64,000 nt of DNA from Nectonema munidae (lineage: Eukaryota; Nematomorpha; Nectonematoida; Nectonematidae): NCBI GenBank assembly GCA_030549495.1, contig JAUIRK010000337.1, positions 1-64,000 on the forward strand. The letters run 5' to 3'. This document shows, in pieces, positions 34,748-48,700 of the stretch (the stretch's first letter is position 1; each line of letters begins with the position of its first letter). Under the pieces are notes generated by a model, which saw only the letters and a program-made list of their open reading frames with translations, was not told the origin of the DNA and made no database searches. The position numbers and the translations under genes are program-made.

Positions 34748-35941
34748 TTGATAAATTACAAAATTCAACATTTTTTACTTTACGATCTTCTCCCTTCTAT
34801 CATTGAAAAATCGTATTGTCATGCAAACTCTATGCCAGAAACAGAAGGAGAAAGACAAGATGTATTTGAATATAAAGGGTATGTTTTTTTCTATTTCACC
34901 TTTATTACTGAAGCATTTTTAAATTTTCAGCTCAATTTGGCCAAAAAATTTATACTTTCCCAAAGATTTACTGCAAAAAGGTCTTTTGACCAAACTTGAA
35001 GTCGAAGAAAAATTAACAAAATCAGATATAAGCAAGCTACGCGATGTAACATATACAGCTTATTCTCGATACGAAGGAGGAATGTATGTTCAAATTTGTA
35101 TTCTAATTTCTTGACCACATTTCATTTTTCAGATATCCTATACAAGTGAAAAATATATGCAGTTAGTCCAACTTATTTTTTCGACTTTTCCTTATATCAT
35201 CAAAGAAAGTGGCTTGCCTATTCAAAGTGCTAAGGTAAAAAATAGTGGTTATTTATTAATAAAATACATTTTTAAGTTAATGTTTTTAATAGTTATATTG
35301 GAAGGAGAAATTGAAACATAAATGGGGAAACGAAAAGAAAACAAGAGATAGCTGTCTTGAAGAAGTTAAATCGAAAAAAGAGGAAAGTTTGTACCACATT
35401 ATCGTGCAACAATTTTTCATTAGATAAAAAGGTAAACTTTGGTATGATAAACTATTTGCCGCCCTTATCACCTGGAGAAGATGAAATCAAGCTACGAAGC
35501 CACAAAGATTGGTTGAAAAAAGAATTTTACAAATCGGAAGTTAATTACAATGCAGTGGCAACAAGAATAAACCTAACATTCCCTGAAAGAAGATTCAAAA
35601 TTGTCGAAAAAATGAATAAAATTTCAGATATTCTAAACGAATATCCCTTTTTATCCAGTTCTGAACAGGTATTTGAAATATTCTCCAATTTATTTTAAAA
35701 TTAAATTATTGTTAATTTAGATTTTCTATGAGTTTAATAGACTCGGCCCACAAATCGAAAATAGAAATATAAAAGAATTATTCACAAACAAGTTGAAAAT
35801 TTATCCTCAAGCAATCAATAAATTGTGTAATGGTAAAAATATGTCGAAGAAATATAATGATTTGGTTAAAGCTCATTCGTTAGAAGAAAACCTTTTGCGA
35901 AAAAATGCTATGATCTTTTGTATCAGAAAATTTGAAACTTG
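34748..35941 (+). pseudogene. Small multi-exon gene next to a TIR (SAMD3-like family?)
   Basis: Coding blocks are separated by short introns with GT and AG ends: about 34881-34930, 35092-35132, 35234-35292 and 35669-35720. A well-preserved block (35440-35668) reads INYLPPLSPGEDEIKLRSHK and later NLTFPERRFKIVEKMN; the last exon ends IFCIRKFET and a stop at about 35941. The PPL.GED and TFPERR pattern resembles proteins annotated in fishes as SAMD3-like. That is a memory-based resemblance and not proven. One frame break near 35400 and a missing 5' end suggest a non-functional copy. The terminal repeat at 36046-36070 lies 105 bp downstream, so it may be cargo or the gene of that transposon family. 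Confidence 0.45.
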
Positions 35942-36045
35942 AAGTATCCAAAGTTGACATAAGTCGATTTTGTTAAGTGATAATATTCACTTAAAATAAT
36001 AATAAAAGTTGACATGAGGGGGGGTTGAAATTTTTCAAAAAAAAG

Positions 36046-36070
36046 GTTGACGTCAATTGTGAACGACCCC
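36046..36070. repeat. Right terminal repeat of the GGGGTCG transposon family
   Basis: GTTGACGTCAATTGTGAACG then ACCCC is the same end as 9000-9024. The G-rich subterminal DNA at 36015-36045 is also alike. The matching left end was not found in the expected stretch. Confidence 0.75.
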
Positions 36071-36072
36071 TA

Positions 36073-36240
36073 CGATGGTTTCTATTCCATAGTTTGCTAT
36101 GTGCAGATTTTGATACAAATGATTACGTAGACAAGGTTCAACTTTCTATTCATATTTTGCCAGATGTAAAATTTGATATACCTCATTCGGTACAAAAATT
36201 AGTACCTATATTTTTGCAATTTGCACGATTTTAAAAACTA
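36073..36240. repeat. Inverted relative of the 13.0-13.6 kb repeat
   Basis: 'gatggtttctattccat', 'gttcaactttct', 'tttgatatacctcattcgg' and 'caatttgcacgatttt' are complements of words at 13040-13570. The TIR element seems to have inserted next to it. Confidence 0.65.
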
Positions 36241-36687
36241 CGATCCGCCAAAGATTTTTATGCGGCCAGCTAAGGCAAAGTTATATAGGTCGATTCACAG
36301 TTAATTTGCTATAATTGATGATTAAAAAATTAGAGATGTTAATCTTATACCATCATTCGTTGTTTAAAAGTCTTTTGGCCAACGTTGCTTCCTTTTTTTC
36401 TCCTGTTTTTACTTTTTCTTAGTTGAGTTATGTATTTTAATTTTTGAAGATTATATTTACTTTTGAATTATATTTATTATTTTAAATGTATAAAAAATTT
36501 TAACCTGTCTTAAAATTAAAAATATTTTCACAATATTACATTTTATCACATATGTTTTAATAAATATACCTTAAAAATTAAAATTTTGATGAAAGTTTTT
36601 TTATATGCTCAAAAGTTTTTAAATGAATAACATTACTATATTAACAAAAAATAAGTCTTGTGTTTATTTTAAGCAGCCACTTAAAAG

Positions 36688-39099
36688 TAGGGGTGCACGG
36701 ATAGTTAAATGTACTATCTGGCCGGATACCGGATAGGATCGTTCGTTAAACAGTATCTGTGCGGTTATCAATGATAAGTTTTACTAATAGTGCATCAATT
36801 TCATGTTCGAGGAGCTTTGTAACTACTTTCTGTTCATAATATCACTCAACTACCTTAGTATGCGATTTGATTCTAGCATACACATAACATATTTTAAAGT
36901 TTAATAATAATATACTCATCCATCATCGTCACTATTTAATATCCAGTTGTTTCGGTGGTAGTGCAAGAGTACTAGCAAACACATACCCATTGGTATATTA
37001 CTACTATACTTCTCTTATTTGCTCACACAGAACTAAAAGATCGATTATTTACAAAATCTTGCGTCTTTTCAAGATTAATGATTCTTGCGATTTCTCAGCA
37101 CGGTGTTTGGTTTGTAATAAAATGATAAGAAGAGACTCTGGAAAGCCCAAGTCATTCAGCACGACACGTTTGCACAATCATGCAAAAGTTTTGCATTACT
37201 AAGAATACCAGGATGCCAAAAAAGGAATGCTTGAAAAGAAAAACACTGGAGAGTTCTCAGGAGAATATGATGAATTCAAGATTCTCCCGGCAAGAAAAAG
37301 AAAAATAGTCCAATTATCCTTACAAGAAACGTTCGATAAAAAAAAGTTGTGGAATATTAATGACACTAAGGGTAAAAAAATTCACAAGAAAATTCTCCTC
37401 ATGATGGCATTGGATAACCAGCCTTTTAGTATGGCTGAAGATGATGGTTTTATCGGTCTTATGGCGCATTTACAGCCACAGTATGTCATTCCTAGCAGAA
37501 GATTTAGCAGAAGAAGGTAGTGGCTTTCTGCCCACTGGATCACTTCTGAATATGTACAAAAGAATACAGTTCTACATGCGTCTCAATTTACCAACTCCCA
37601 TACAGGTCTGAACATTGCTAGCCAACTCAAGAACGTGTTGGAGTGTTGGAATATAAATTCTTCAAGAAGACATGTACTGGTTAGAAATGGTGCAAAAAAT
37701 ATGTTGCTTGGAAGCAATCTCTCAGAGATCGTGTCTGTTCATTTTTCAATCCATAGCATCCAACTAATTATAAGCGATGCCATTCTATCTCAAAAATCTG
37801 TGAAAGATGTATTATTAAAAAGTCGTAGATTAGCTACACACTTTAACCATTCTGCCAAAGGTTGTAGTGAATTCAAGGCCATCCAGTCGCAGAATACAAG
37901 TGGAACGGAAAAAGCACGACTTTTACTAGTACAGGATATTCCAACCCATTGGAACAATGCATACCTTATGCTGAAGCGATTGCTTTACATCTCTGATCAT
38001 GATGAGCTACCAAGTTTTCTTCTTGTGAGTGGCAAATTATTATTGATCAAATTGTAACCATACTTCAGCCTTTCTTCCAGCTTACTGTTGAAATGAGTGG
38101 CAAATCATGTCCTCTCTTGACCGTCATTCCGAATGTAAGAACTCTAGCAAGATACATTCAAAATGCCACTGATGCATCAAATAACCAAACAGAGACTTCT
38201 GTCTGCGCTTCGTGCTATGTTTTTCAGTGATTCAGATTCTGGTCCTGACATCATGAGGAACCCATTTCTACCAACAGTACTTGACCCACGATTTAAAGTC
38301 CAATTTCTGAAAGATAAAACATGGAAAAGCTTTAGTCCTTGGCGAGATTCTACAAAACCACCGTGTTGATACTAAGAGTGTGGAGACGGAGACTGTTGAT
38401 GAAACTGCTCACTCTGACTGTGCCACCAAGGAATTACCCGAAGAAACGAACAAAACTTTTGTCTGAAAAAGGAGAGATGCTTCTATTCATTAACCACAAT
38501 GGTAGGAAATTTTCAAGATAAATTTTGTATACAAGCTGATTTTCTGGAATAGAAGAAAGAAGAAGAAATTTATTAAAATTAAAAACAAAGCATAATAAAG
38601 ATTGAGGAGTTTGGCATTTCCATAGTTGGCAAGGCAACAAGCAAAAAAATGTAGCAATCTTAGAAGTCATGTCTAAGGGATAAGAAAACTATCCATCGAG
38701 AAGACAAAACTTTTTTGTTCAGAAAACATTCAGGAAGAAACAAAGTGATTTTTTCGGGAACAATAAAATTTATTAGCTAAAATAATAGTTAACAAAGATT
38801 AATATTTATAACAATAATGTAATTTTAATTTATAACAATAATATAAAGGGAATAATAGTCCTACATGTATGAAATTTTCATTTGTTATTAAATAAAGAAC
38901 TGTTTTGTCACTAATTTGCCTTTTTTCAATTATAAAATTATAATTTCGTTTTGCTACCTTTATTAAATGATAGTTTTGTCTTGCAATTAACCGGCTTATC
39001 CGGCCGGTTATAAGAAGTATTCGGCATTGGTCCGAATATCGAATAATCGTAAGTAACCGGCGAAATATCCGGTCGGATAGGCTTATCGGTGCACCCTTA
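36688..39099 (+). mobile_element. BED-type hAT transposon, arm B only
   Basis: Ends TAGGGGTGCACGGATA (36688) and TATCGGTGCACCCTTA (39099) are imperfect inverted repeats, flanked by CTTAAAAG (36680-36687) and GTTAAAAG (39100-39107), one mismatch in an 8-bp duplication. Subterminal DNA is rich in CCGG and GGATA words. It lies inside the hAT MITE of arm B and is missing in arm A, so it inserted after the duplication or on one copy only. Confidence 0.88.
36990..38520 (+). pseudogene. hAT transposase with BED finger, broken
   Basis: BED finger near 37080-37200 (CLVCNKMIRRD and TTRLHNHAKVLH). Next come a basic linker (RKRKIVQLSLQETF), ALDNQPFSMAEDDGF (37410-37455) and the catalytic half with NSSRRHVLVRNGAKNMLLG (37655-37715) and LVQDIPTHWNNAYLML (37925-37975), typical of ZBED1/ZBED4-like hAT proteins. 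Stops and frameshifts occur at several points and the dimerisation part is not clear, so it is inactive. Confidence 0.8.
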
Positions 39100-39747
39100 G
39101 TTAAAAGTATAAATTCCCATATGCAGCCCTTACATGAAAAAGTTTGCTACCCCTGGTGTAAGCGGAAAAATTTTAAACGAAAAAGTTTCTCTAAATGCAA
39201 TTTTTCCATCCAGAATTCCTCCATCTTCGATGAATCCTCCTGACCCAGTGTTTTGAAAAATACAAAAATGTCTGCCATAATTATATTTAATTGCATTGAA
39301 AAGAAAGCATAGGTTTAGTCTTCAAAATTGAGGTCATCAAATGGTGACTTTTAAAAACTTGGTTCCATAGACGCTTTTACTTTCTTTGTCATTAGACAGA
39401 ACGTTTTGCCACTGGGCATAGCAGAAACGAGCATGATATATATTTCATCATCGAAAAGAATTGTGAATTTTATTAGTGTGCCTTGCATTGCCTCTATTTA
39501 TCATCACTTCAAACTCGCCTTCATCAGACGTAGAACACATGTTGTTACGCTAGAAACTGAGTCTACGCATTTTTTAAAGGCGAGGCTGCACTGTGACTTC
39601 AATATCTCTCTGTAGATCGTGTGATGTTGGATACGCGCTCGTTTTTCGATTGTCTATCTGCATGTGAAAAGTGAACTGGCGGTTATCATGTTCGATGAAT
39701 CAATTCTCAACTCCAACTACTTCACATGAAAGTTGTGATGTTATAGG

Positions 39748-42700
39748 ATGATCGTGATCCTCAATCTATACTTTTTCCTCGTCTTTTTTTGTATTAAGAC
39801 AAGGAAGGATGTCATAACACACTCTTTAGCAGATGAACCCAAAGTTGAAAAACTACAAGCTTTAGGAAATTTTTTAGCTTTAAATGGAACTTTGATTGAT
39901 GGAGATGTCGGAAATTCAAAAGAGAGCAACACAACATCACCTTCAGTATTGAACGATTCATTCTTTATTTCTTCCTTAAAAAAGTTTAATGAAACTAATA
40001 AAACGTTTTCCAAGGTAAGAAATTTTTTAATGCTTCTTTTTTCCTTTTTACTTCAATTATTGTGATAGGTTATGCAGGTTTACGCTCTCAGGCTTTTTAG
40101 CTCGTCGGCCGCTATTTTATTAGTGGTGACCATCTCTTGATAATTGCTGGAGGTCAAGGCTAACTTTCCATAACTAAGAAAGTCAATCTCCACATTGATG
40201 TAGTCAGGGGTAACCAATTTCTGACTACGCTATTGAACGTAACATCGAGTATTGCAATTGACAAGAGTGACCTCTTTGGGCAAAACAGGTGTAAAGAACG
40301 AAAAAATTTTTGTAATAAAAGCAGAGATGTTCGAAAGCATAAGCCACTAAATAAGCATCCTGCATACATGCCAATACTTGCCAAAATTTATTGTTTATTC
40401 ATTGATTGCGAAACGGAATATCTACAATTATAATAATTATTTTTTCACTAAAAATACTACATTTTATATTTTCTGTTATTAACTCTTTGATATAAAAAAT
40501 GTATGGAATATAGTGACCATCATGTTTCATCATTGCTTTGTTTTTTTGTCCTCCAAAATAACATCATTGTCGCCTACAACTTCCTCATCTTCACATTTTT
40601 AAAATAATACCTCATCGCTACGCTTTTCTTTCGTTAAAACGTTACCATCTATTGATAACTTCATCTTCAACATTTAATTCATCAATACTTTATTCTCAAA
40701 ACTAATATTTGTCTTTATCTCCGAAAGTCATCATCATTTGCTCAAGTACGTTTATGAAGAAAGCAATAGCGAGCTTTTACAAAGCAATTCGTTTATTATT
40801 GTGATTCTAGAGCTGATTTTTTCAATGCTTTTTTATAAATCGGCAATGAGATTGTAAATAATTTAAAAACCATCCACTAAAAAGCAAAAAAATACTGAAA
40901 TGTTAACGTTTTTTTAAACTTGAAAGTTAATTTTTCATTCCATTTAATTAAGTTTGATATAATCTTCCTAAAAATATTCTTCTAAAGATTTCATTTTGCA
41001 AGAAAATGGAGTCATTAAACCATTCTTCTTTTTAAATTTAGACAAATCCTTAATTATAAAAATTATGTGATGTTCCAGTTGAGATTTATGATTAGAAAAT
41101 GTAAATCAAATTCGGACTACATTACATTCTTATATAAAAAGTGAGTTTTTGAGAAAATATTGGAATGTTGGTTTATGCTTACCAAACTGTTTCCTAAAAA
41201 AATTGCCTACCTCAATTCGATTTTGGCAAAGAAACGGGCGATTCGCCAACCGTTGAGAAACCCCGTTCTAGAGTATTCCATTCCAGCCAACGACAAATAA
41301 TCATAATTCATTGAACGTTTGGAATTAGAATCATTAGTTATAGAGTATTTCAGTTTGCGCGGGCATTTGTTTTAAAACGTTTTATTATGGCTGGATTAAG
41401 TGCTCGAGATAAAGAAGGGAATGTATTCAACTTGATTTTTGATTAGAGTAGGCAACATCCTACTGTGCCATTTATCAAGCGATTTAATCATGTTTGTATA
41501 TTTATCTGTTGAATAAAATTTAATTTAATCTCCTTATCTATTAAAAAATAGTTGTTTTCGTGAAATAAAAAGTTATGAGGGGGGGGGGGGGGTATAGGAT
41601 TGCCAGATGTTCTGATTAACAAAATCTCTGAGGATTTAGAAAAATACCGGTTTTTCATTCTGTCAATCAAATAGTTTGGAAAATTTAGCTCTAAATTGTT
41701 TATTTATCGAATTTTTAGAATAAAAACTCATATTTTACTTCAAAGTCTTATTCCATTATTTTGTTATATGAAATAGAAATTTTTTCCATGACTTTTTTCA
41801 ATATTATTTTTGTCTCGGTTTGATGAAAATCTGGCAGCCAATGTGTCATGGCAAATTTGATATTACCCAAAGTGATCACTTACTAAAAATGTTACGCAAA
41901 TTCTGCTATAGAGTATGTCAAACGTAATTCTCATTAACCTCCTTCATACGAGTGTGAAAACTTTCATAAGAAGAAGAATTTTACTTACAACAGCAGAGCG
42001 AATAAAAGAAGGAATATGCAAGAATAGAAGGAAGGAATAAGGGGCGTGAGTAAGGTTGGTTAGGTACTGCGTTTCGATAACTCAAAGTCTTGGGTTCGAT
42101 CCCGCATCAAGCCTACTTTCTCATAGTTCGATACAAGCGGCGCAATTGTGCCTTCTCGATGAAAACACGCCACAAAAAAAGGTATATACATTCACACAAC
42201 AGAACAAATATAATATATAATTGATGTATGGGGGTGAAAAGGAATAAAATAATGCCATTTGTAGAGCTGATAAAAGACCCCTAAGCACCGCTTGATATTA
42301 CCCAAAACTTTCATAAACTTTAAGGAGAAACAATTCTATACTTAGAAAATAAATAAAACATTAACAGAAAATTTATTGTTCGCCGGTAAGAACTGACTTA
42401 TCCAAACATTCCAATGTTAGTGTTTTAGATACCCAATGTGTATAATAAAATTAGTTTTCTATCGGATATTCAGAATAATTTGTAAAAGCCAAAATATGCT
42501 CTTAACTGGTCAAAAAATTTTGATGGTGAGATTTTTGACGAATAATATTCGTCGGATAATATTATTTAAAATTAATAATAAGAGGGCACTTTAAGACTTT
42601 ATTCAAATCCCAATGTTTTCGTCACGTATGACTTTTCAACCATAAAAATATAAATTATAAATTATCCTCTCTATTTTCTGCCATTTATAATTTGTATTAT

Positions 42701-45700
42701 TTATAAAAAAAGTTATTTGAAGTAGTAAACTGTTTTTATTCAAAATTTTCAAAGATAAAAAAGAGCCCCCCCCCCTTCACTAAAAAATTAATTGTAGAAA
42801 CTTGGTTGAATCATATCCCTTCAAATTTTGTGACTTTTCCTAAAATCGCTAGCTGCATCTTTTGAAACCATTTTCATGGTAGTTGAATGACCCCTTCATG
42901 TCCAAAACTGTCAATCAAAATCAAAAATTAAAATTTTTCAGCAAAATTTTGACATTATCTGTACTTAACCTTATAACTTAGGATCTATATTATATAATAC
43001 CCTGAAAATTTATAATTATATACAGTTTGGAACGCAAAACACTTTATATATTTAATTTTTTCAATAATCATGGCTACTTTTTAGAAAATGTCAATCAAAA
43101 TTTTGATTGATCAAAAATATATCTACTAAAATATACCTTCAAATTTTACATAAAATATATGTTTTTATACTAAATTGGTCATGCTGTTTCCATTTCTGGA
43201 CTCATTTTTTACATTTAGGATTTGAAAATACCTATAAGTATTAATCAAATTTGCGGTTTACTTATGAAAATTGTTTCCAAAAACATTCCTTCACATTTTA
43301 CATAAAATATATGCGTTATACTAAATCGGCCATGCTGGTTTCATTTCTGGACTCATTTTTTACGTTTAGGATCTGAAATACCAATAAGTGTAAATCAAAT
43401 TTGCGGTTTACTTCTAAAAATTATCTCCAAAAACATTCATTCATATTTTACACTGAAATATATGTGTTATACTAAATCGGCCATGCTGGTTTCATTTCTG
43501 GACTCATTTTTTACGTTTAGGATGTGAAAATACCTATAAATGTTAATCAAATTTGCGGTTTACTTCTAAAAATTGTCTCCAAAAACATTCATTCAAATTT
43601 TACAATTAAATATATGTTTTTATACCAAATCAACCATGCTAGTTTCATTTATGGACTCAATTTTTGCAGTTTGAATTTGAAAATACATATAAGTATCAAT
43701 TAAATTTGCATTTAGTTCTAAAATTTGTTTTTATAGCATATAGATCATGATGATTTCATTTTTGAACACAGTTTTCGCATTTAGAGGTTTTACTGCTAGT
43801 GTCAATCAAATTTGCAGTTTATGTCTGAAAACTATATCCCAAAATATTCTCTCTAATTTTACATGAAATATATGTTTTTATACCAATTCGACCATGATAA
43901 TTTTTATTTCTGAAATAATTTTTTGCATTTAGAGTTTTTAAATGTCTGAAAGTGTCAATCAAATTTTCGATTTACGTCTAATGTCTACAGAAATATTTTT
44001 GAAATTTAAATAAAATATCTGTTTTTATGCCAAATGGAAGATGCTGGTTTCATTTTTGGACTCAGGTTTGGCGTTTATGGTTTTAAAATATCTGAAAGCT
44101 TGAATCAGATTTGCGGTTTACTTCTAGATACTGTCTTCAAAAAAATAAAATATATGTTTTATACCAACTCGACTATGCTTATTTTATTTCTGTACTGGAT
44201 TTTGGATAATACGGTTAAAAAATATCTCGAAGTGGCAATTGAATTAGTAATGTATGCCTGAAAATCAGTTCTGTAAAAAAATTTCAAAAAATGGCCCCAT
44301 ATTAGGAATATAGTAAAAATATACTTTTTTTTTGTATATTTTGGCTTATAATACTTTCTACAATCATCTTGAGTATGAAATATTTATTAAAAAAATAAAA
44401 CGTATAAAATCTTTTGAAAATTTGTATGAGAGAAGGAACCAAGTTGAAAACTAATTGAAAAGAGAACATGTGATCAAAACAAATAATTAAAAAAAATTTG
44501 TATCTTAACTAAATGGAAGATCTACCATGTTCTAATGAACTAGGAAGTGGTTTAATTATATAATATTAGATGCTTCAAAAAAGATTTTGACTGTGAAAAA
44601 GAAGTTCCTCTTTTACAAATGAAAAATATTTAAATCTATGGCTTATCATCTAGGATTACAATTAACATTTAGCTAAGAGTGTAGGAAATCTGAAAATTTA
44701 CAATAGGTCAGATTTATCAAAAATGGCACAGATGCCAATATGTGAGAATTTAGTCACTATCAAGATATTTTTAATTTAAATTGAATTTGTCCATCTTTTT
44801 CCTTTTGCGTCAAAGAAATAATTTTTTAGATGAAGAACGTGGACAACTTTTTGTAATTTAACAATCAACATCACGAATGATTCATCAGAAAAAATCCTTT
44901 GAAATAAGAGTGGTTGACAAATATTCAGGCTTGATAATAAAATACACGATATTGATAAAAAAAAGTCTAAGATCACCAAGAAGATTCTTTAATCAGAATG
45001 CTTTGAGAGAGGAAAAAAGTAATTTTATCCTTATAAAAAAATTTTCGAACACACTTTGAAGAATATAAATTTCTAATGAAAAAAGAGCTACCAAAAAAGG
45101 ATCATCATAGAATGAATACCAAAATTACATACTGTAAATTATAATATGACGTAGAGACTACGAGCCGATAACGAATTTGTAGCCGAAAAGATGGAGATAC
45201 TATCGAGCTACATAAGTTACTGTAGAATGAAATATTTTGAGTGAATTAAACACCTAAAGTTAGTTTATTAAATAAATTAAGAAAATAATTACCAGAGAAA
45301 TACTGCAAGTAGAAGTTATTTTTATGTTTATATATTTGACATTGATTTACAGGTTTAATCGATTTTTTGACAGGTTTTATTGATTTCATAAAAAATGAAC
45401 ATCACCATTAAATTCTGCATACTTGAAATGTATAAAAAACTTTAAAATTTTAATTTTGACATGGGCTGTCCTATTTAAATTATTTTGTCAGATTTGACTA
45501 ATATTTATAAAAAAAAGGAATATAACCAGTAAACACAGCCTACTTTAAAATGGGTATATGTGTGTAAAATGCCTTACACGGTAAACTTCATAACCTCCCT
45601 ATACTTTCTATTAAAGGTAATTCTCTAATTCAAAAAACCGTGCCTGATCCTTTCTTTTTGGGATAAATCAATTTTTTGACAGTTTTGATTGATTTTTATA

Positions 45701-48700
45701 AAAAAATCAATATCACCACTGAATTACACATGTTTAAAAATGGGTATATATGTGTAAAAAACTTTATATTATTACTTAGATAAAAAGTTTCTTTTTAAGA
45801 TGAGCTGTCATATATAAATCAATGCTTTGATAACTTTAATTGATTTTTATAAAATAAAAATGAATATCACCGCTGAATTCAGCATGCTTGAAAATGGGTG
45901 TATATGTGTAAAAAACATTATATAATTATTTAGATAAAAAGTTTCTTTTTTGAGATGAGCTGTCATATGTAAATCACTTTTTTGACAGGTTTGAATGATT
46001 TTCATAAAAAATGAATATCACCACTGAATTCAGCATATTTGAAAATTGGTATACATGTGTAAAAAACTTTATATACTTATCTAAATAAAAAGTTCCTTTT
46101 GAGATGAGCTGTCACATTTAGATCAATTTTTTGACAGGTTTGATTGATTTTCATAAAAAATGAATATCACCACTGAATTCAGCATATTTGAAAATGGGTA
46201 TACATGTGCAAAAAACTTTATATACTTATTTAGATAAAAAGTTCCTTTTTGAGATGAGCTGTCACATTTAGATCAATTTTTAACAGGTTTGATTGATTTT
46301 CATAAACAATGAATATCACCACTGAATTCAGCATATTTGAAAATGGGTATACATGTGTAAAAAACTTTATAAACTTATTTAGATAAAAAGTTCCTTTTTG
46401 AGATGAGCTGTCACATTTAGATCAATTTTTTGACAGGTTTGATTGATTTTCATAAAAAAAATGAATATCACCACTGAATTCAGCATATTTGAAAATGGGT
46501 ATATATGTGTAAAAAAACTTTATATACTTATTTAGATAAAAAGTTCCTTTTTGAGATGAGCTGTCACATTTAGATCAATTTTTTCACAGGTTTGATTGAT
46601 TTTCATAAAAAATAAATATCACCACTGAATTCAGCATATTTGAAAATGGGTATACATGCGTAAAAAACTTTATATAATTATTTAAATAAAAAGTTCCTTT
46701 TTGAGATGAGCTGTCAAATATAAATCAATTTTTTGACAGGTTTGATTGATTTTGATAAAAAATGGACATCGCCACTGAATTCAGCATAGTTGAAATATAT
46801 ATGTAACATCAAAAATATTTATAAAAACTTATTAATATCTGAGAAAATAGGGGGGGGGGGGCACTTTACGCCTCCAGCACTTGAGCGGACAAATTTTGCC
46901 CAGCACTAATAGGGTTAAAGTGTCAATCATTAATCTCCTCAAACAGCTTCTATGTTGGGCACGTTTGACTGAAGTTTACTTTTTATCCACACAATTTACG
47001 TATTTTTATTCAAAAATTTAGGTTAAAGATCAAAATGAGTATTTCCATGTGAATGAAGAAACTAACAAAAGAATCGATTTACTAGAAAAAGGTTTATCTT
47101 TGCATTATCACTATATACTATACTCTAGGGACTCTAATGATAATTTTGCATACTTGGAATCATGGATATGTGGCACTGCAAAACAAACTATACCGATTCC
47201 CTTTTTTTCTTAGCTTTAATATAGCGAATCCTAAAATTATTTTTTTTACTTTTTATTGATTTTTGATAAAATTGATATTTTGGAATTTTTTTCATCTTTA
47301 ATAGTAAAGGAACTTTTAACCAAATTTTTATTTGAGTACTTATATCTCTTGATTATTTTTAGCTCTTCATTTGGATCTTAATAGAATGCTTGATAAATAA
47401 ATTGTGGTCATTTTAAAAAGGCCTTTTTCAGGATACATTAATCTTTTTTAAAATCCCCCTAATAAACTTTACAAATTTATTTGTTTATAAATTTTTCAAA
47501 ATGGCTGACAACATCATAAAATGGATATTTATTGAATTTAATACAATGATGGCAGAATAATCGTCAAAACTCCGTTTAGTTATTTTATTATTCATATTAA
47601 ACCAGCATTATTTATTATTATATACTTTCAGGTAAAATAAAATAGAATTGTTTATTTCGATTAATTGAGATAGAATACATTAACTCATGAAAAACATAGA
47701 GATTGGCAGAAAAAAGTGAAATTAGGTCATTGAATACGACAAGAGATGTAGGATGGCGATATTCAAAAGGTCACGAGGCCCTAATTGCCCGAAATGTAAA
47801 ATTACCTTAAATATACAAAATTTCGTTGAAATAGAAAGCAGAGGATTAGTCTTAAATTTCGCGTATTAAACGTTTGGAGAAAAGCTATGCGCTCAAGCTC
47901 ATCGTGGAAAAGCGGGGAGCGAGCTATTAAGACAGTAGCACTGAATAAACTGCCAAGAATACGGCAAAAAAGTGTCAGGGAGTCGATGAGCGAGAGTGAT
48001 GCAGAGTTTATGACGGAATCAGTTATAGCAAAGTTATCAAAACTAACATTCCAAATTTGAAAGATGCTTTTTTAGTTCCTCATTCTTTTTATTTTTAACG
48101 GCGAATTTGCACTATGGAGGCAAAACTTTTGTTAATAAATTTTTCTAGAAGCGATGCATGTATTAGTTGTTTGGAGTAATCCTACGTTTGATCCATTTTT
48201 AAAGATTTATTGATTTAGAGCCGCAATTAAACGAAAATGAAACAACTTAAGGTTTTTTCTTTTTTCTCTTTTAGGCTTTAATTCAATTTTATATTTATTA
48301 AAAAATTATAAAAATATTCAAATAGGTATAAACATTTTAAGTTATCTATATTTTTCTATTTAAAAATATTTTGTTTTTCTTATGCCCAGTTCATTGATAA
48401 ATACAAAGAGGTATATTTTTCAAAAATTGGGGTTTTAAAGAAGTACATGTGAAGTAACTTGTGATAATTTTTTGCAACTTCTTTTGTTATCACCTAGAAA
48501 TTCCAGTTATTCCCTCAACGTATATAAACCATTTTCAATTCTATTTTCTCTTTTTAATTTTATTTTGTCTTTCTAAAATACATAATAGAAGTAAAAAAAG
48601 GCAACATGGAACTAAAAATTGTACAAAATAATTTGGTAATATAAAAATTATTACCAATTTTTTAATTAACAAATTGCGTGGAAAATTTTTTTGAATAAAT

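Larger units (their letters stand above)
36245..39155 (-). mobile_element. Non-autonomous hAT element, arm B copy, split
   Basis: Complement of 26094-26881. The parts 36245-36687 and 39100-39155 are separated by the BED hAT. It ends CTACCCCTG at 39155. Its far end (36245-36275) is more diverged than in arm A. Confidence 0.75.
42761..46914. repeat. Satellite-bearing dispersed repeat, copy 2, in intron 1 of the arm B gene
   Basis: Same order as copy 1: head, tandem block I (about 43100-44235), unique middle, block II (about 45345-46800), tail with 'gcccagcactaataggg', then TTAA at 46915-46918. Arm A shows the pre-insertion DNA with TTAA at 22351-22354 at exactly the right junction. On the left, about 130 bp of host DNA present in arm A (22357-22489) and the element's own left end are missing at a poly-C junction. 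I infer insertion at TTAA followed by a deletion over the left boundary. Confidence 0.88.
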
